Shown: positions 10,957 through 22,060 of the stretch, piece by piece
Layout: each line of letters opens with the position of its first letter
Position numbering within the stretch: position 1 is the first letter of the stretch
DNA from: Polytrichum commune
Taxonomy: Eukaryota > Streptophyta > Polytrichopsida > Polytrichales > Polytrichaceae
DNA length: 64,000 bases
Reading direction: 5' to 3'
NCBI GenBank assembly: GCA_950295325.1
Contig: OX485805.1
Coordinates: 17,717,501-17,781,500 of the forward strand
The notes under the pieces: generated by a model
The model's input: only the letters and a program-made list of their open reading frames with translations
The model's database searches: none
What the model was told of the DNA's origin: nothing
Position numbers and translations under genes: made by a program

Positions 10957-13900
10957 TTATTGATAAGGGGGTAGGGGTTGATTATTTTCTATTTTCCTTT
11001 TATGTAGTATAATTGATCCAGCATGTTGTATGGCGATGGTGTTGATTTCCTTGAATGTGTTTTTAATGGTAGTTTCTGCTATTTTGAAGTTTGTTTCAAG
11101 GAGTTTCATTGAGGGGGTGTGTGTTGTGCCTCTAGCTCCTGCTGTTATGACTATGAGTGGGTCGACTTTCCATCCTAGGTCTTTGATGTTATTTAATAAG
11201 GGTTGGTATTTGAGGATTTTGTTTTCAATTGTTTCTTGTGGGAATCTGTCATTACAGTATGTAAATTCAACGAATTGTATTGTGAGGTTGTCTGAGGGGT
11301 TTGGTGGTGGGTCATTATTGTACGGGTGACCTTTTACGCAGAGAATATCTGGTTTAAATTTGGCATTACAGTGACATCTTTGTTGTTCACATGAACATGC
11401 TAATAACCATGGAGGTACTGTGTTTTCCTGTGGTTTATTATTAAATGTTCCTGCGTTCATGAGGGTATAGCATCTTGATTTTTGTGATGATAGTATTAGT
11501 TTTCGTAACTCCCATACTGCTTTGTTATGTCTTTTGACTCTTATGGCGTGAATATGATGGTGGTTGCATTTTAGCAGTACGTGAAGCCATGTGTCCACAT
11601 CTTCAGAGTTACATATAGAGCATGTTATTGAGGGGAATCTTTCTCTTCCAAAAAATAATTGTTTCCTTGCATTGCCCATGTATTGGCCAGTGCGGAATTT
11701 TAATATATTAGTTTTTTGTGCATCTGTAATCATAGGGTTGTGCCAAAAAACATTGGATAGTTCGTTATCTATGTCTGGGTTCATAGTCCATTTGCTGATG
11801 TTAGGGATTTGGGTTGTCATAATTTCAATGTTATTTTCTTGGTCATGTTTGGTTAGATATGTTTGTAGGCATCTCACAAAGCCTTTATCTGGTCGTTTCA
11901 TAGGACCTGGCCAGATGTCTTTTTGGAAGTAGAATGGTGTGGTATGTGCAAATTCATATGATTTGGAGGCGGTGGAGTATCTTTTTTTGGCCCCTATTTT
12001 TGCCAATTTGTCTGCTTGTTCACTTCCTTTAATGTTAGTATGTGCTTTGACTTTATAGAATGTGGTGGGTTGGGTGCGTGTTTTTAATATTTCTACCATG
12101 CTTGTTAGTATTGTTTTGTCCGCATGGTTGTTATGTATAGTTGGGTGTTTAATGTGTGTGTTTAAATTATATAGGCAATTTAGGCAATCTGTAAATATGT
12201 GTGCTGGTTCGTTTGGGTATTTGGTAGATATTAGTTTGAGCGTTTTGTGGATGGCCATTAGTTCTGCTCGGAAGCTCGTTTGTAACCCCGGTAGTCTTTT
12301 CGAGATTTGTATGTCTGCTTTAGTTGAGTTGTATATTCCATAGCCGGCTTTTTCTTTTTTCCAGTGTCCGTTATCAGTCCGTTTGGGAGGTATGAAGGAT
12401 CCGTCGGTATAGTAGTTGTATTGTGGTTGGAATTTGAGTGTGGTGTTTGTTGTGAGGTTTGGAAGTGGCGGTGTGTTTGTTATGGTTCGGTAGGTTGTGG
12501 GTGGGTATATGAGTTTATTCCATTTTTTATTTTTGTTGACATGTGTATTGGGTGGGGTGGGTGGGGCATTTTGTACGTGGTATTGTGGGATTTGTAGGTT
12601 TTCGAGTACGGCTTTGATTGTGTTTAGTTGGTGGGGTGTGCCAATAAGGTGACTTTGGTGGTGGATACATAGGATTTGTATTGCAAGTGGTTATGTTTGT
12701 GGTTTGTGTAGTTCTTGGGGGATTGTTGGTTCTTCGTATGTTATTGTATCTGGCGCAAAGTGGGTGATGACGTGTGTGTCTGGGAATGGTCCGGTGCATG
12801 TGGATAGATCTTGGTACCAATTTATTTTTGGAGTTACTATTATGGTGATGGTGTTTGGGTCATTTTTGGTTGCCAGCCTTGCCCAGTGAATTGCTTGTTG
12901 AGTTGTTTCCTCGTTATGTGGGTGAGCATAACCTATACCTTCCCATTTGTATTGGAAAGCGGTACCTAATGATCCGAAAACTTTGTCCCTTGTAAAGGGA
13001 GAGTAAAATTTTGTGATTTGTGTTGAGCATGTTACTAGTGAGGAAAAATAGGAGTGGGAGATATTAAAAGTGCTAATGATAGAGTCGGTTATGCTAGTTG
13101 GTAGAATATGTTGTACTGTTTTTATTGGGTCTTTTTTGGGGATTTTACTTTTGTATCTCTGGTATAGCCAAACTATTTCCTTCTCAAATGCTTATGTTTG
13201 TGGCACTAACCCATGTGTGCTATAGCTTGCTTTGTTGTATTGTTGCCACAACCATTTAATTCTAGTGGTTGGTATAGTGATGAGGTGTTTACCAATGTCT
13301 TCATATATGTGAGTTTGTTCATTATTTACTTGTATGGTATCTTTATTGGCAATGATGTCCTTTTCTGGGTTACATTCTTTTATGAATATTTGTGTTAGTG
13401 GGATATTTGTAGGTGGGGGGATGAATCTTAAGTCTCTATTTTGTTCCAGGGGGAAGTGTGTGTTAATGATATTTTTGTAGTGTTCGTGTTGTGTTTTTGT
13501 GTAATATGTTATTAGTAATATAATGTTGTGTTCGATAACTGTTGGATGGTTAAGAGGGAAGAGATCTCGTTGTGGCATCCATTTGTTGTATCTGTCGTTG
13601 TTTTGGAGTGTCCATTGACATAAGTACGTGTTGTATTTTTTAGTTATTTTGTACTTGTCTTTTGAGATTTTTGTTTTGTGTTCTAATATTATGTTTACGG
13701 GGAATTTATGTGGCTGCTTTGTGATATTGGTAGGTGGGTTTGAGTGGTGTGGGTGTTGTGTAGTTAGGGCTTGGGGTGGGTTGATTGGTGTTCTCGGTAT
13801 TAGACTTTGGTTTTCTGAAATGTATTTTATTTTAAGTGTTTGGGGTGGTAGATGTAATGTGCATGAGTTTGGACAGTTTGGTGTGCAGCTTGGGTGACAG

Positions 13901-16900
13901 AACAGTTGTTCTACTATGTGTAGTGCACTTTTTTCTAGTCTGGTTGGGGTTTTGTAATATGTTTTGAAGTTGTCTAGTGTCATAAGATTTGTTCTGTTGG
14001 GGAGGGTGATGTGTTTAATTGTGTATATGTTTTGTGTTAATAGTTTGTGTAATAGTTTTAGTGATAGTTCGGGGTTGAGGTGTGGTAATTCTGTTAGGGT
14101 TTGCGCTCGCCATTTTCTTTCTAATTCTGTCTTATGGAGTTGGAAGTTTTCGTTCGTGCTTTTAAGGTGGATTCCTCCAGCTTTCTTTAATAGAAATAGT
14201 GTTCGTTTAGTTGGTGATCGAATACAATCATGTTGTTTTATTCTCGGGATTTCTTATGCCCCTCCGTGTTTAGCTAGAATGTGTTGTATGAGTCATTTGT
14301 ATATTATGCCTAATCTACCGGGGTCGTTAAGAGCGTTTCGAAGTTGTTCGCTAATGCATCGTAAATATGCATTTTTTAGTGAGAATGCTTCTAGTCCAAA
14401 TAATTCATGTGGTAATTGGGATATTACATTTGCTGTGCATTTTGGTAGTCCGCATATGATTTTTTGGATTCCTATGATTCTTTTGTCGAGTTTTTTGATG
14501 GTTGGTAGATAGTAAGGTACTGCATAGAAGCTATATGCTATACCTGCTCTTATGACTGTGTCAATCATGTTTATTTTTTATTTGATTGTGGCTGGGCACT
14601 TTGTTAGTTGTTTGCATTGATCTATTACTTTGTTTGTGGTGATGTATGTTTGAAGTTTCCATTTTAGTGAGGGTACTAGTTGAATACCTAAGTATACGTA
14701 GGGTTCATTTTGGTGTAGTACCGGTATTGGTTGATTCCTGTAGGATATGTTTTGATTTTGGATATGAGTTTTAAATGTTTGAGGTTTAGTTTTGGATTTG
14801 TTGGGGCATCCTGTGATGGCGCATTTTGGTACTCCTAAATCCATACCTGCCCATTCGCAGTATTTGTCTAGTTTTCTAGTTGGATTTGCAATGATTGGAA
14901 GTTATTTGAGATAGCTGCGAGGTCATCTGCATATGCTGCGGAACTAATGGTCAATTTGGATGTACCAAATGTGTATCCATTTTTACCTCTATGCAACCAG
15001 CGTAGCAGTGGTTCTAAAAATATGAGGAATAAATATGGGCTTAATGTGTCTCCTTGTATTGTGCCTCTTTGTATTGGTATTGGTTTTGTTTTTCCAAAGT
15101 GTTCGCCTGTAAATATAGTGGTTGATTGAGAGTATATATTTCCAACTAATATTGCTGCGTCTATTGGATATCCGAGGTCTTTCATTACGGCAAGTAGTCT
15201 TGCATGATCTAGGAAGCCGAATGCATTTTTAAAGTCTATGTATAGTAAGTATATGTTTTGGTTTGTAAATCTGATATCTTCTAAGGCTGCTATTAGTAGT
15301 TGTAGTTGTCTAGACTTGCTTCTCTCTGCTCTAAATCCTTCTTGGCTATCGTGGAGTATTTGGTGTTTTTCTCCGTATGCTGCTAGTATTAGTGTTAGGG
15401 TACTAGTAAATAGTTTGTATATTGTGTTTGCTAGTGCAATAGGTCTATGGTTTGATAATTGCGATGAATTGCTTTTTTTATATAGTAATATGGTTAGGCT
15501 GGTTTTCCATAAGGATGGTATTTGTTTTTATTTGTAGCAGTGGGTGAAGAACATGAATAGTAGTTTGTGGAAGCTTTCGGGCATGTTTTTAAGAATTACA
15601 TTTGGGATTTTGTCTGGGCCTGGGGTTTTGTTATTTGCTAAATGCTTTAGGCACAGGTCGTATGTTTCGTGGTCTAGGTATTCGTGTAGTGGGATTTGTG
15701 GGTTACCTCTTTTGTCTATAACAAATTCATCGAGGTCGTGCCATGGATATTGTCTAACTCCACATGTGCATTGTGGTGGGTGTTCAGGTTGGAAGTAACA
15801 TGTTGGGACTGTGGGTCTGTTGCTAATTGATTGTTGTATGTATAGTTCGTTGGCTATGTCCTCAGGGTTGGTTAGTATGTTATTATTTCTATCCATTATG
15901 CAGTCTAATGGTGGTGCTTCTTGGTTTTTGAAGACTTTTTTGTTTATTTTTTTTGGGTTTTTTTCTTATAGTTGTCTGTATTTTGATATGGCTTTTTTGA
16001 TACAGTCTTGGGTGTATTTTGTAGTGATTTTCCGGGCTTGTATGTTTGCAGTTTTGGCTAAGTCTGCTAATATTTTGATCCATTCTTGTTGATTTTGTTC
16101 TTGGTCCGGAGGTGGCGGGATGTTGACATGGGTATGTGTATTTAATTATTCTATGATTGGGTGTGATTGCCAATTTTGGGTGTTTTTTGTGATGTAAATT
16201 GCTTTTCTAATTAGGTGATAAGTAGATAGATGTTTTTTCCATTTTTTTTTAAGTTTTCTTGGGAGAAAGCCTCCTTGTAGAGCTGTACGATTGGTTAGTG
16301 TTGGGAGAGGTGGTGCCCTACACGTATCTTGTATTTTGTCTGATGTTTTTTGTATTATGTGATCTAATTGGCTGCACGATATTTGCCATTGGGTGTTAGT
16401 TAGTTGTTCGTTCATTAGTGTTGAGGTGAGATCGTTTATTTGGAATGCGTTTTCTTCAAAGAATTCTGTTTTGAATTTTTCAATGTTTTCTTCTGGAATG
16501 GGGTTTAGAATCCTTAGTGGGTCTATTATTGTTGTTGGTGTGGGCCTTGCTAGTAGTGTATTTGATGGTATATGTAATGTGACAGGTGAATGATCTGAGT
16601 TTAGGTTATGGTCATGGTTGGTGGTTGAAGTGTATAGAGAATTATTTGATGATTTGATGTAATATCCATCAATTAGACTAGTTTGGTTATAGTTTGGGCC
16701 ACCTTGTCTAGTGTATGGACTATTTGTTGGAATGTAAGTTAGTTGGAGGCTGTCTGTGTATGTGCGCCATTCTATATCTTCTGCTTGGGGTGGGGTGATG
16801 CTTAGTTCGTTATGTCTTCCTATTAGGGCAATGTCTCTGTTGAAGTCCCCGCACATTATGTATGTGTGATTTGGATGTGTTGTGATTTGTTGAGTTATAT

Positions 16901-17968
16901 TTTGTTGGATTATTGGTATATATTGGGTGTCTTCTGTATGTGAGGGCATATACATATGTATGATTAACCATGGTTGTAGGGGTTCATTATTGATTCTTAT
17001 TATCTGTAAGTATGGTGATATTCCTGCTGGGGTAGGGATTTTAGTTATGTTGCCTGGATATGCATATTTTTTATCTATGAGTATGAGGAGTCCCCCTCTT
17101 GTAGGGGTGTATGGCCATCTTTGTTGTATGCATCTAGTTAGTGTGTGTGTGTTATTAAATATTAATTTGTAGTTAGGGAATTGGTTTTGTATGTATTTGG
17201 TGGATTTTGTGGCGGTTATTTTAGTTTCTTGTATTGTAATTATTGCAGGGTTTTCTGGCGTGTTGGGGATTAGGTATTGGAGGCTTGGGAGTGTTGTGCT
17301 AAGGGATGAGGCATTCCAAGTAATAATGTGTGTAGTGTGGTTAGTTGTTTGTATTTCTACATTTTGACGTGTGGGTATGTCGGGTGGTGGGGGGGGGGGT
17401 GGGAGTATTCGTGTAGTGGTTCGTTGCACTTTATTGCTTCTTTGAGTAATTCAATTGGTAGATATGGGAATTTGTCGGTTATTGTTTGGAGAGTTATTGG
17501 TTCGTTGTGTTCTTTGATAAATTTGTAAATTTCGTTATGAATAGTATCTGATGGGTTAATTATGTTTTGGTTTGAGTTTAGGAATTGTGTGTATGGGTGT
17601 GGGGTAGAGATGTGTCTCTCGGGTGGGTTTTGTAATGTAGCCATTTTTTGTAGGAGTATTGATGTCCAGTCTGGGATAGGTGTCTGTAGTAGCTTGTTGT
17701 TGCATGTTTCTAATGAGGGGCTGATTGTAGTGATGAGTGCATATAATATTTGCGGGGGTGGGTGGTTTTGCTTTTGGGATATGTATAGGGAGAGGTATGG
17801 ATATTTGGTGTTTGTTTCTTGGTGGTTTGGGTGTGTGTTTTGTATTATAGGTGAGAATTGGGTTGCTAGATGTTGGTATTCTGGGTGGAGTTTAATTGTG
17901 CATGGTATAAAGTAAGTCTTACTGCGTCTTTTGTGGGTAAGTGGGTGTGTCGTTAGTATGTCTGGCAT
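10957..17968 (-). pseudogene. LINE A ORF2: APE, RT, MTase-like, RNase H, Zn finger, REL
   Basis: Reverse-transcriptase polyprotein broken into at least seven frame blocks by frameshifts and stops. Blocks in order: N-terminal region (17968-17400); APE endonuclease with ITWNASS, QETK, CGDFNRD and SDHSPV (about 17330-16560); fingers/palm (15896-15200); YADD active site (about 14930); thumb (14844-13192); FGSLG..KW.GIGYAHPHN domain (about 13000-12780); RNase H with YYTDGSF, RAELMAIHKTL, FTDCLN and a late KAHTN..QADKLAK (about 12400-11980); zinc finger CSICN...WLHVLLKC (about 11640-11560); restriction-like endonuclease with FKPDILC, VEFTYCND, KILKY and GARG (11360-11100). One frameshift sits in a G/C run at 17387-17398. 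The stop at 10957 closes a 433-codon C-terminal frame. Family assignment is inference from domain order. Confidence 0.85.
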
Positions 17969-17998
17969 AGGACCTGGGTTAGTTTCAATGTCTCCACC
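17969..17998 (-). other. 2A-like peptide motif GGDIETNPGP before ORF2
   Basis: The translated block reads LLLLLGGDIETNPGP and is followed at once by Met (17966-17968). It fits the 2A consensus D-(V/I)-E-x-N-P-G-P, including the hydrophobic run upstream. In known 2A sequences the ribosome skips the Gly-Pro bond. The frame is open upstream for about 230 codons through the repeat spacer, so the motif could release ORF2 from an upstream product. Copy D has the variant CGDIKPNPGP at the same place. Confidence 0.8.
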
Positions 17999-18039
17999 TA
18001 AGAGGAGGAGGAGTAGTTGGGTTATGTTTTTTATTAACA

Positions 18040-19440
18040 CTTTGTGCTTGTGTGGGTGGTGGTACCTATATTTAGTCTGTAGGTGTGTTATTCTATTTGT
18101 TTGCTTGGAGATTTTGACTTTGTTGCTGTTATGAGGGATATTCCGAGTGAGAGTTGTATTGGTTTTGAGGTTTGTTATGTGAGTGGTTTGTTTGTTTATT
18201 AATGTTTTTTTAATGTTTGTGTTGTTTTTCTCATGGCTTTGTGTTAATGTGTTGTTAAGTTTACTTAGTATTTTGATTAGTTGGTAATTTTTAATTTTAA
18301 TTTTAATTTTGTCTTTGTCTTTGTCTTCTTTTTTGTCTCTATTTATTTTGGCGAGGCCGGTAGGCCGAGCTTGTTTTAGTTTGTTAGTGTTTTTGTTTAG
18401 GTATTGTGTATTATTTTTGTAGTGTATTTTGACATTGTTTATTTTAGTTTGTGGTGTTATTACTATTTTGGGTTTTTCAGCGTAGACTTGAGTGTATGTG
18501 GGTGCTAGTAGATGTGAGTTTTTTATTACCATTTTGTTGTGTGGTAGAGTTAGTTTGTTGTGTGTTTTAGTTGGATTCTTTGTTATTATCTTGTGCTTGT
18601 GTGAGTGGAGAGGTTTGTGTTTAGTTTGTAGGTATATTGGTCTGTTGGTAATTTTGGTATTGTTGTTGTTAGAAGAGGTGCCCACCGTGAAAGTTTTATT
18701 GGTTTTGGTGTGTTGAGGTTGTTTATTTATTTTGTATGTTTCTTGTGTTATTGTGCTTTCATTCTTTTTTCTTTTTTATGTGTTGTTGGGTTTGCTTAGT
18801 AGTATGAGTGGGGGATATATTTTTTTGTTGTTATTGTTATTATTTTTATTTATGGCGAATCCTGTAGGCCAAGCTTGTTTTAGTTTGTAAGTGTTTATCT
18901 TTAGGTATTTTGTATTATTTATGTAGTTTATTTTACCATTCTTTCTTTTAGTTTGTGGTGTGTTTATTTTTTTGGATTCTTTAGAGTAGACTTTAATGTT
19001 TGTAGGTGCTAGTAGGTGTAAGTTTTCTATTACCAATGTGTTGTGTGGTGAAGTTAGTTTGTTGTGTAGTTTAGATGGATTCTTTATTAGTATCTTGTGT
19101 TTGTGTGGGTGGGGAATTTTGTACTTAGTTTTTAGATATATTAGTTTATTGGCAATTTTGGTATTGTTGTTGTTGGGAGGGGTGCCCAAAGTGGGTGTTT
19201 TATTGGTTTTAATGTGTCTAGGTTGTTTATTGTTAGTGTTATTATTATTTTTGTATGTTTTTTGGGTTTTTGTACTTTTATTCCTTTTTGTACTTTTTTT
19301 TATGTGTTGTTGGGTTTGTTTGGTAGTATTAGTGGGTGGTTTATTTTATTGTTGTTGTTTTTTTTGGCGAGGCCAGTAGGCCGAGCCCGTTTTAGTTGGA
19401 TTTTGTTTTTGTTTGGGGGTTGTGTTTTTATTTTGTAGTA
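18040..19440 (-). repeat. Three ~505-bp tandem repeats in LINE A ORF1-ORF2 spacer
   Basis: Three diverged head-to-tail units. Marker sites recur at 18350, 18854 and 19366 (spacings 504 and 512): each has GGCGA.(G/T)CC.GTAGGCC.AGC on the plus strand. A second marker (TTGTG.TTGTGTG.GTGG then TTTAGT.T.TAG.T) recurs near 18043, 18593 and 19099. The minus-strand translations of the units begin alike (MGTSSNNNNTKI and MGTPPNNNNTKI) but are low-complexity, rich in Asn, Lys and Thr, and broken by stops. A protein-coding role is doubtful. Confidence 0.75.
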
Positions 19441-19572
19441 TCTCTTGACACTTTTTATTCGGGCTTGTACATTTATTTTGATTTTGGGCTCTTTTTTTTT
19501 TTGTATATATTATAGTATCTATAGATACAAGTAGGAATGGATTATTTATTACCGTAGCGTTGTTTGACCAAG

Positions 19573-21204
19573 CTAGTTTGTCGTGTCCATGTTGCCTTCG
19601 ATGGCCGAGGAGCTGGCTCTTGTCATGTCTAGAGCTTGCATTGTTGTAGCAAGTTGTCTTTTTAGGAGTGTCATTTGTGTGTTGAGGGTTGATGTTGATT
19701 TCTCCGCGGCTTTCTCGGCAATTTGTTGTTGCTCACTTCGTAGTTCTTCCTTCATGGTGGTAATTTCTTCTCTTATTCCAACTATCTCTTTCATGAGGTC
19801 TTTGTGGGAGTTTTCTTTTGCGGGGATGTTTTCTAGTGCTTCTATGGTATTTGCAAGGGCAGTGTTCACATCACTAAACCCTAGTCTAGTGAGCTCAGTT
19901 GCATTTGGTGCATTTGCTCCATCAAGGCTCCTAGGGTGGGGGGTAAACTCTACATGTTTGCCAAGAAGTTTCACGGTTTTCTTGGCAAATGTTTTGTATA
20001 CCATTGCATTAAGGCATTGGATGTTGCATGAGCCAAGATGCTTTCCGTTCTTGTCATCCCGTTTGAAGAAGAAGTTAACCATATTCTTTGGCCCCATGTG
20101 TGCTTCAATGCTCTTCTCTATTTCTTCTATGCTCTTAGCTTTGTTGAGGTTTTTGGCGATGAGAATGAGAGCAATCTTTCTTGCGATGTCGTCCTTTGAT
20201 GCGTGTGTGCGGTCCGCTAGCTTCCCGTCTAGAATCTCGTGATTGTAGGTGATTTGATGCTCTTTCATCCGTTGTGCTTGTTCCGGGGAGGAGGCTACTA
20301 CCCATGCAAAGAGGTTTTCTTTTTTCTTTTGAATGTTTGTTATCTCGTATTCCGTTCCTCTTAGAAAACTTTCTTCTACGATTCTCTTGAATAACTCATA
20401 CCATTCTTTGGATTCTAGCTCCTCACTTGTAATTTTGACTGACAAGAGGTTGTTCAAAGCTAGGGAGTCATATGTTTTGCATACTTTTCCTCTTTTGAGT
20501 TTATCATCATCAAGTTTGAGAATGAATGGGCGGAGTCCTTGGAGGAGTCCCACCCCATCAATCTCGGGGGTTTTCAAGTGTAACTTGATTACCCCACTCC
20601 ACTTTGTGGATTTGTGGTAACACATAAGTGCAATGGGTTCCCCTATGATATCCCCAAGCTCAATGTTCATTTCTTTGAGCCTTGACTCTACTAACGTCAT
20701 GACTATGTTTTTTTCCCATTCAATTTCCCCCATTTCAAAGAGAATTGCAATTTGGTAATCAAATGAGAAGCCAAACTTGTCAACCTCAACATCCGATGGG
20801 ATTTGTGTGAGGTTGAAATGTTGTCCAACCTTACCATCCTCTCTAGAGTTAGGCCATTCATCTTGGGTAACAAAGGGGAAGGAAGATATGACGGATTGAC
20901 ATTCTCTAGCTTCTTTCTCTCTCATCCCATTTTTTACTAGAGTGGTTACCGGGACATTGCTATCCATGGGGAGTCCTTTTCCTCTATTAGTCCAATTCAT
21001 AGCTTGGTACCCAAGCCAAAAGGGAGGACGCTTCAAACCGGAGTTTGGTTTGCCCTTAGCCTTCTTTTGGTTTGTGGTGACTTGAGAGGTAGAGGAGGAG
21101 CGTTTTTGAGTTACAAACATTTCCACATCGGAGTCATTTTCTAGAGCTAGAAGTTTCTCTTTGTATCTTTGCGAGGAGCTAGAGTTTGTGGCCCGTTGAG
21201 ACAT
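19573..21204 (-). CDS. LINE A ORF1: two RRM-like folds and coiled coil
   Basis: An uninterrupted 543-codon frame, probably the nucleic-acid-binding (Gag-like) protein of LINE A. Start chosen at MSQRATNSSSS because copy D ORF1 starts at the matching place; the frame is open a further ~160 codons upstream. The N-terminus is Ser-rich and basic, followed by RPPFWLGYQAMN. A first beta-alpha-beta-beta-like unit covers about residues 150-235 (FDYQIAILFEM to RPFILKL). A second at about 335-420 (ALILIAKNL, SIEEIEKSIEAHMG, VNFFFKRD, SCNIQCLN, HVEFTPHP) has RRM order. A coiled coil covers about 455-530. No CCHC knuckle is present. The RRM call is read from pattern only. It shares many blocks with D (SFPFV.Q.EWP, NLTQIP.DVEV, FTPHP.SLDG). 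Confidence 0.8.
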   Translation of the reverse strand: MSQRATNSSSSQRYKEKLLALENDSDVEMFVTQKRSSSTSQVTTNQKKAKGKPNSGLKRPPFWLGYQAMNWTNRGKGLPMDSNVPVTTLVKNGMREKEARECQSVISSFPFVTQDEWPNSREDGKVGQHFNLTQIPSDVEVDKFGFSFDYQIAILFEMGEIEWEKNIVMTLVESRLKEMNIELGDIIGEPIALMCYHKSTKWSGVIKLHLKTPEIDGVGLLQGLRPFILKLDDDKLKRGKVCKTYDSLALNNLLSVKITSEELESKEWYELFKRIVEESFLRGTEYEITNIQKKKENLFAWVVASSPEQAQRMKEHQITYNHEILDGKLADRTHASKDDIARKIALILIAKNLNKAKSIEEIEKSIEAHMGPKNMVNFFFKRDDKNGKHLGSCNIQCLNAMVYKTFAKKTVKLLGKHVEFTPHPRSLDGANAPNATELTRLGFSDVNTALANTIEALENIPAKENSHKDLMKEIVGIREEITTMKEELRSEQQQIAEKAAEKSTSTLNTQMTLLKRQLATTMQALDMTRASSSAIEGNMDTTN

Positions 21205-21286
21205 TTTGAAAATGAGAAAAAATTGTGTTAATTTTCTAAAGCTTTTTGGTATAGAGTATCTCCTTGTAATCTCACGGTCTGCTTCT

Positions 21287-21308
21287 CCCCACAACTTAAT
21301 TTGTGGGG
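21287..21308. other. Perfect palindrome just upstream of ORF1 (LINE A)
   Basis: An inverted repeat CCCCACAA-CTTAAT-TTGTGGGG lies about 80 bases upstream of the ORF1 start. Copy D has CCACAACTTAATTTGTGG at 55580-55597, about 85 bases upstream of its ORF1. The surrounding leader is otherwise poorly conserved, so this stem-loop may be a functional RNA structure. It also encodes similar residues in the open upstream frame (PQIKLW and PQLNLW). Confidence 0.6.
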
Positions 21309-21958
21309 CCGGGCGAAGTATGACTTTCGAGAAGGAGAGGTGTTTTATGTGAGTAAGTTTGTTATACATACATTTATGCATATAGGAGTACTTTATGAAA
21401 AGAAGGGTGTGTTGTTTTGGGCCATTATATATTGGTATTTTACTAGTGTTCATCCATACATATTTTATAGAAGAGGTGTTGTGGTCATACATGCTAGGTA
21501 TTTGTATATAAGTGTAGTACGTATTAACTATGGTGTTGATAGGGTAAAGATTAGTTTCATGCCCGTTGCTTCTATACACATAATTCATATTGATTTTTTT
21601 CTTCCTAAGATTTTGCATGCATTTTTGGGCATATCCCTTATTCATATGTTTTTGGTGGGCAAGGGTGCATGCTTGCAAAATAAGCATCCCCAAGTGTTGT
21701 GAAGGGGTGTAAGGAAAATTCCTAGGGCTAGTGCTAAGAAGGCTATGAGAGTTATAGACAATATAGCAAGAGATACTAACTAGTGAAACATTATGTGAAG
21801 AACCTGAATTGTCTTTCTTGGTAACGGGCAGTTTGTTGGGTTGCTTCTACCTGTTCGTTGTCGTTCCCAAGCTTGTCTCCTCTCCCCGCCTCCTCACAGC
21901 TCCGCTTCTCGGTAGTTCGGTGCCTTGGTGCTCTCGGCTTCCTTTGCTGCTTGGCTTC

Positions 21959-22060
21959 GGGGTCGGCTGTTCCCTGGCTGATTCTCCTCTCGCTCCTCTC
22001 GCTGGTGTCGGGGTCGGCTGTTCCCGGGCTGATTCTCCTCTCGCTCATCTCGCTGGCGTT
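21959..22060 (-). repeat. 51-bp direct duplication in LINE A leader
   Basis: Two adjacent 51-bp copies start at 21959 and 22010, both with GGGGTCGGCTGTTCCC followed by GGGCTGATTCTCC or TGGCTGATTCTCC, then TCTCGCT. They differ at only a few positions. Confidence 0.85.
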
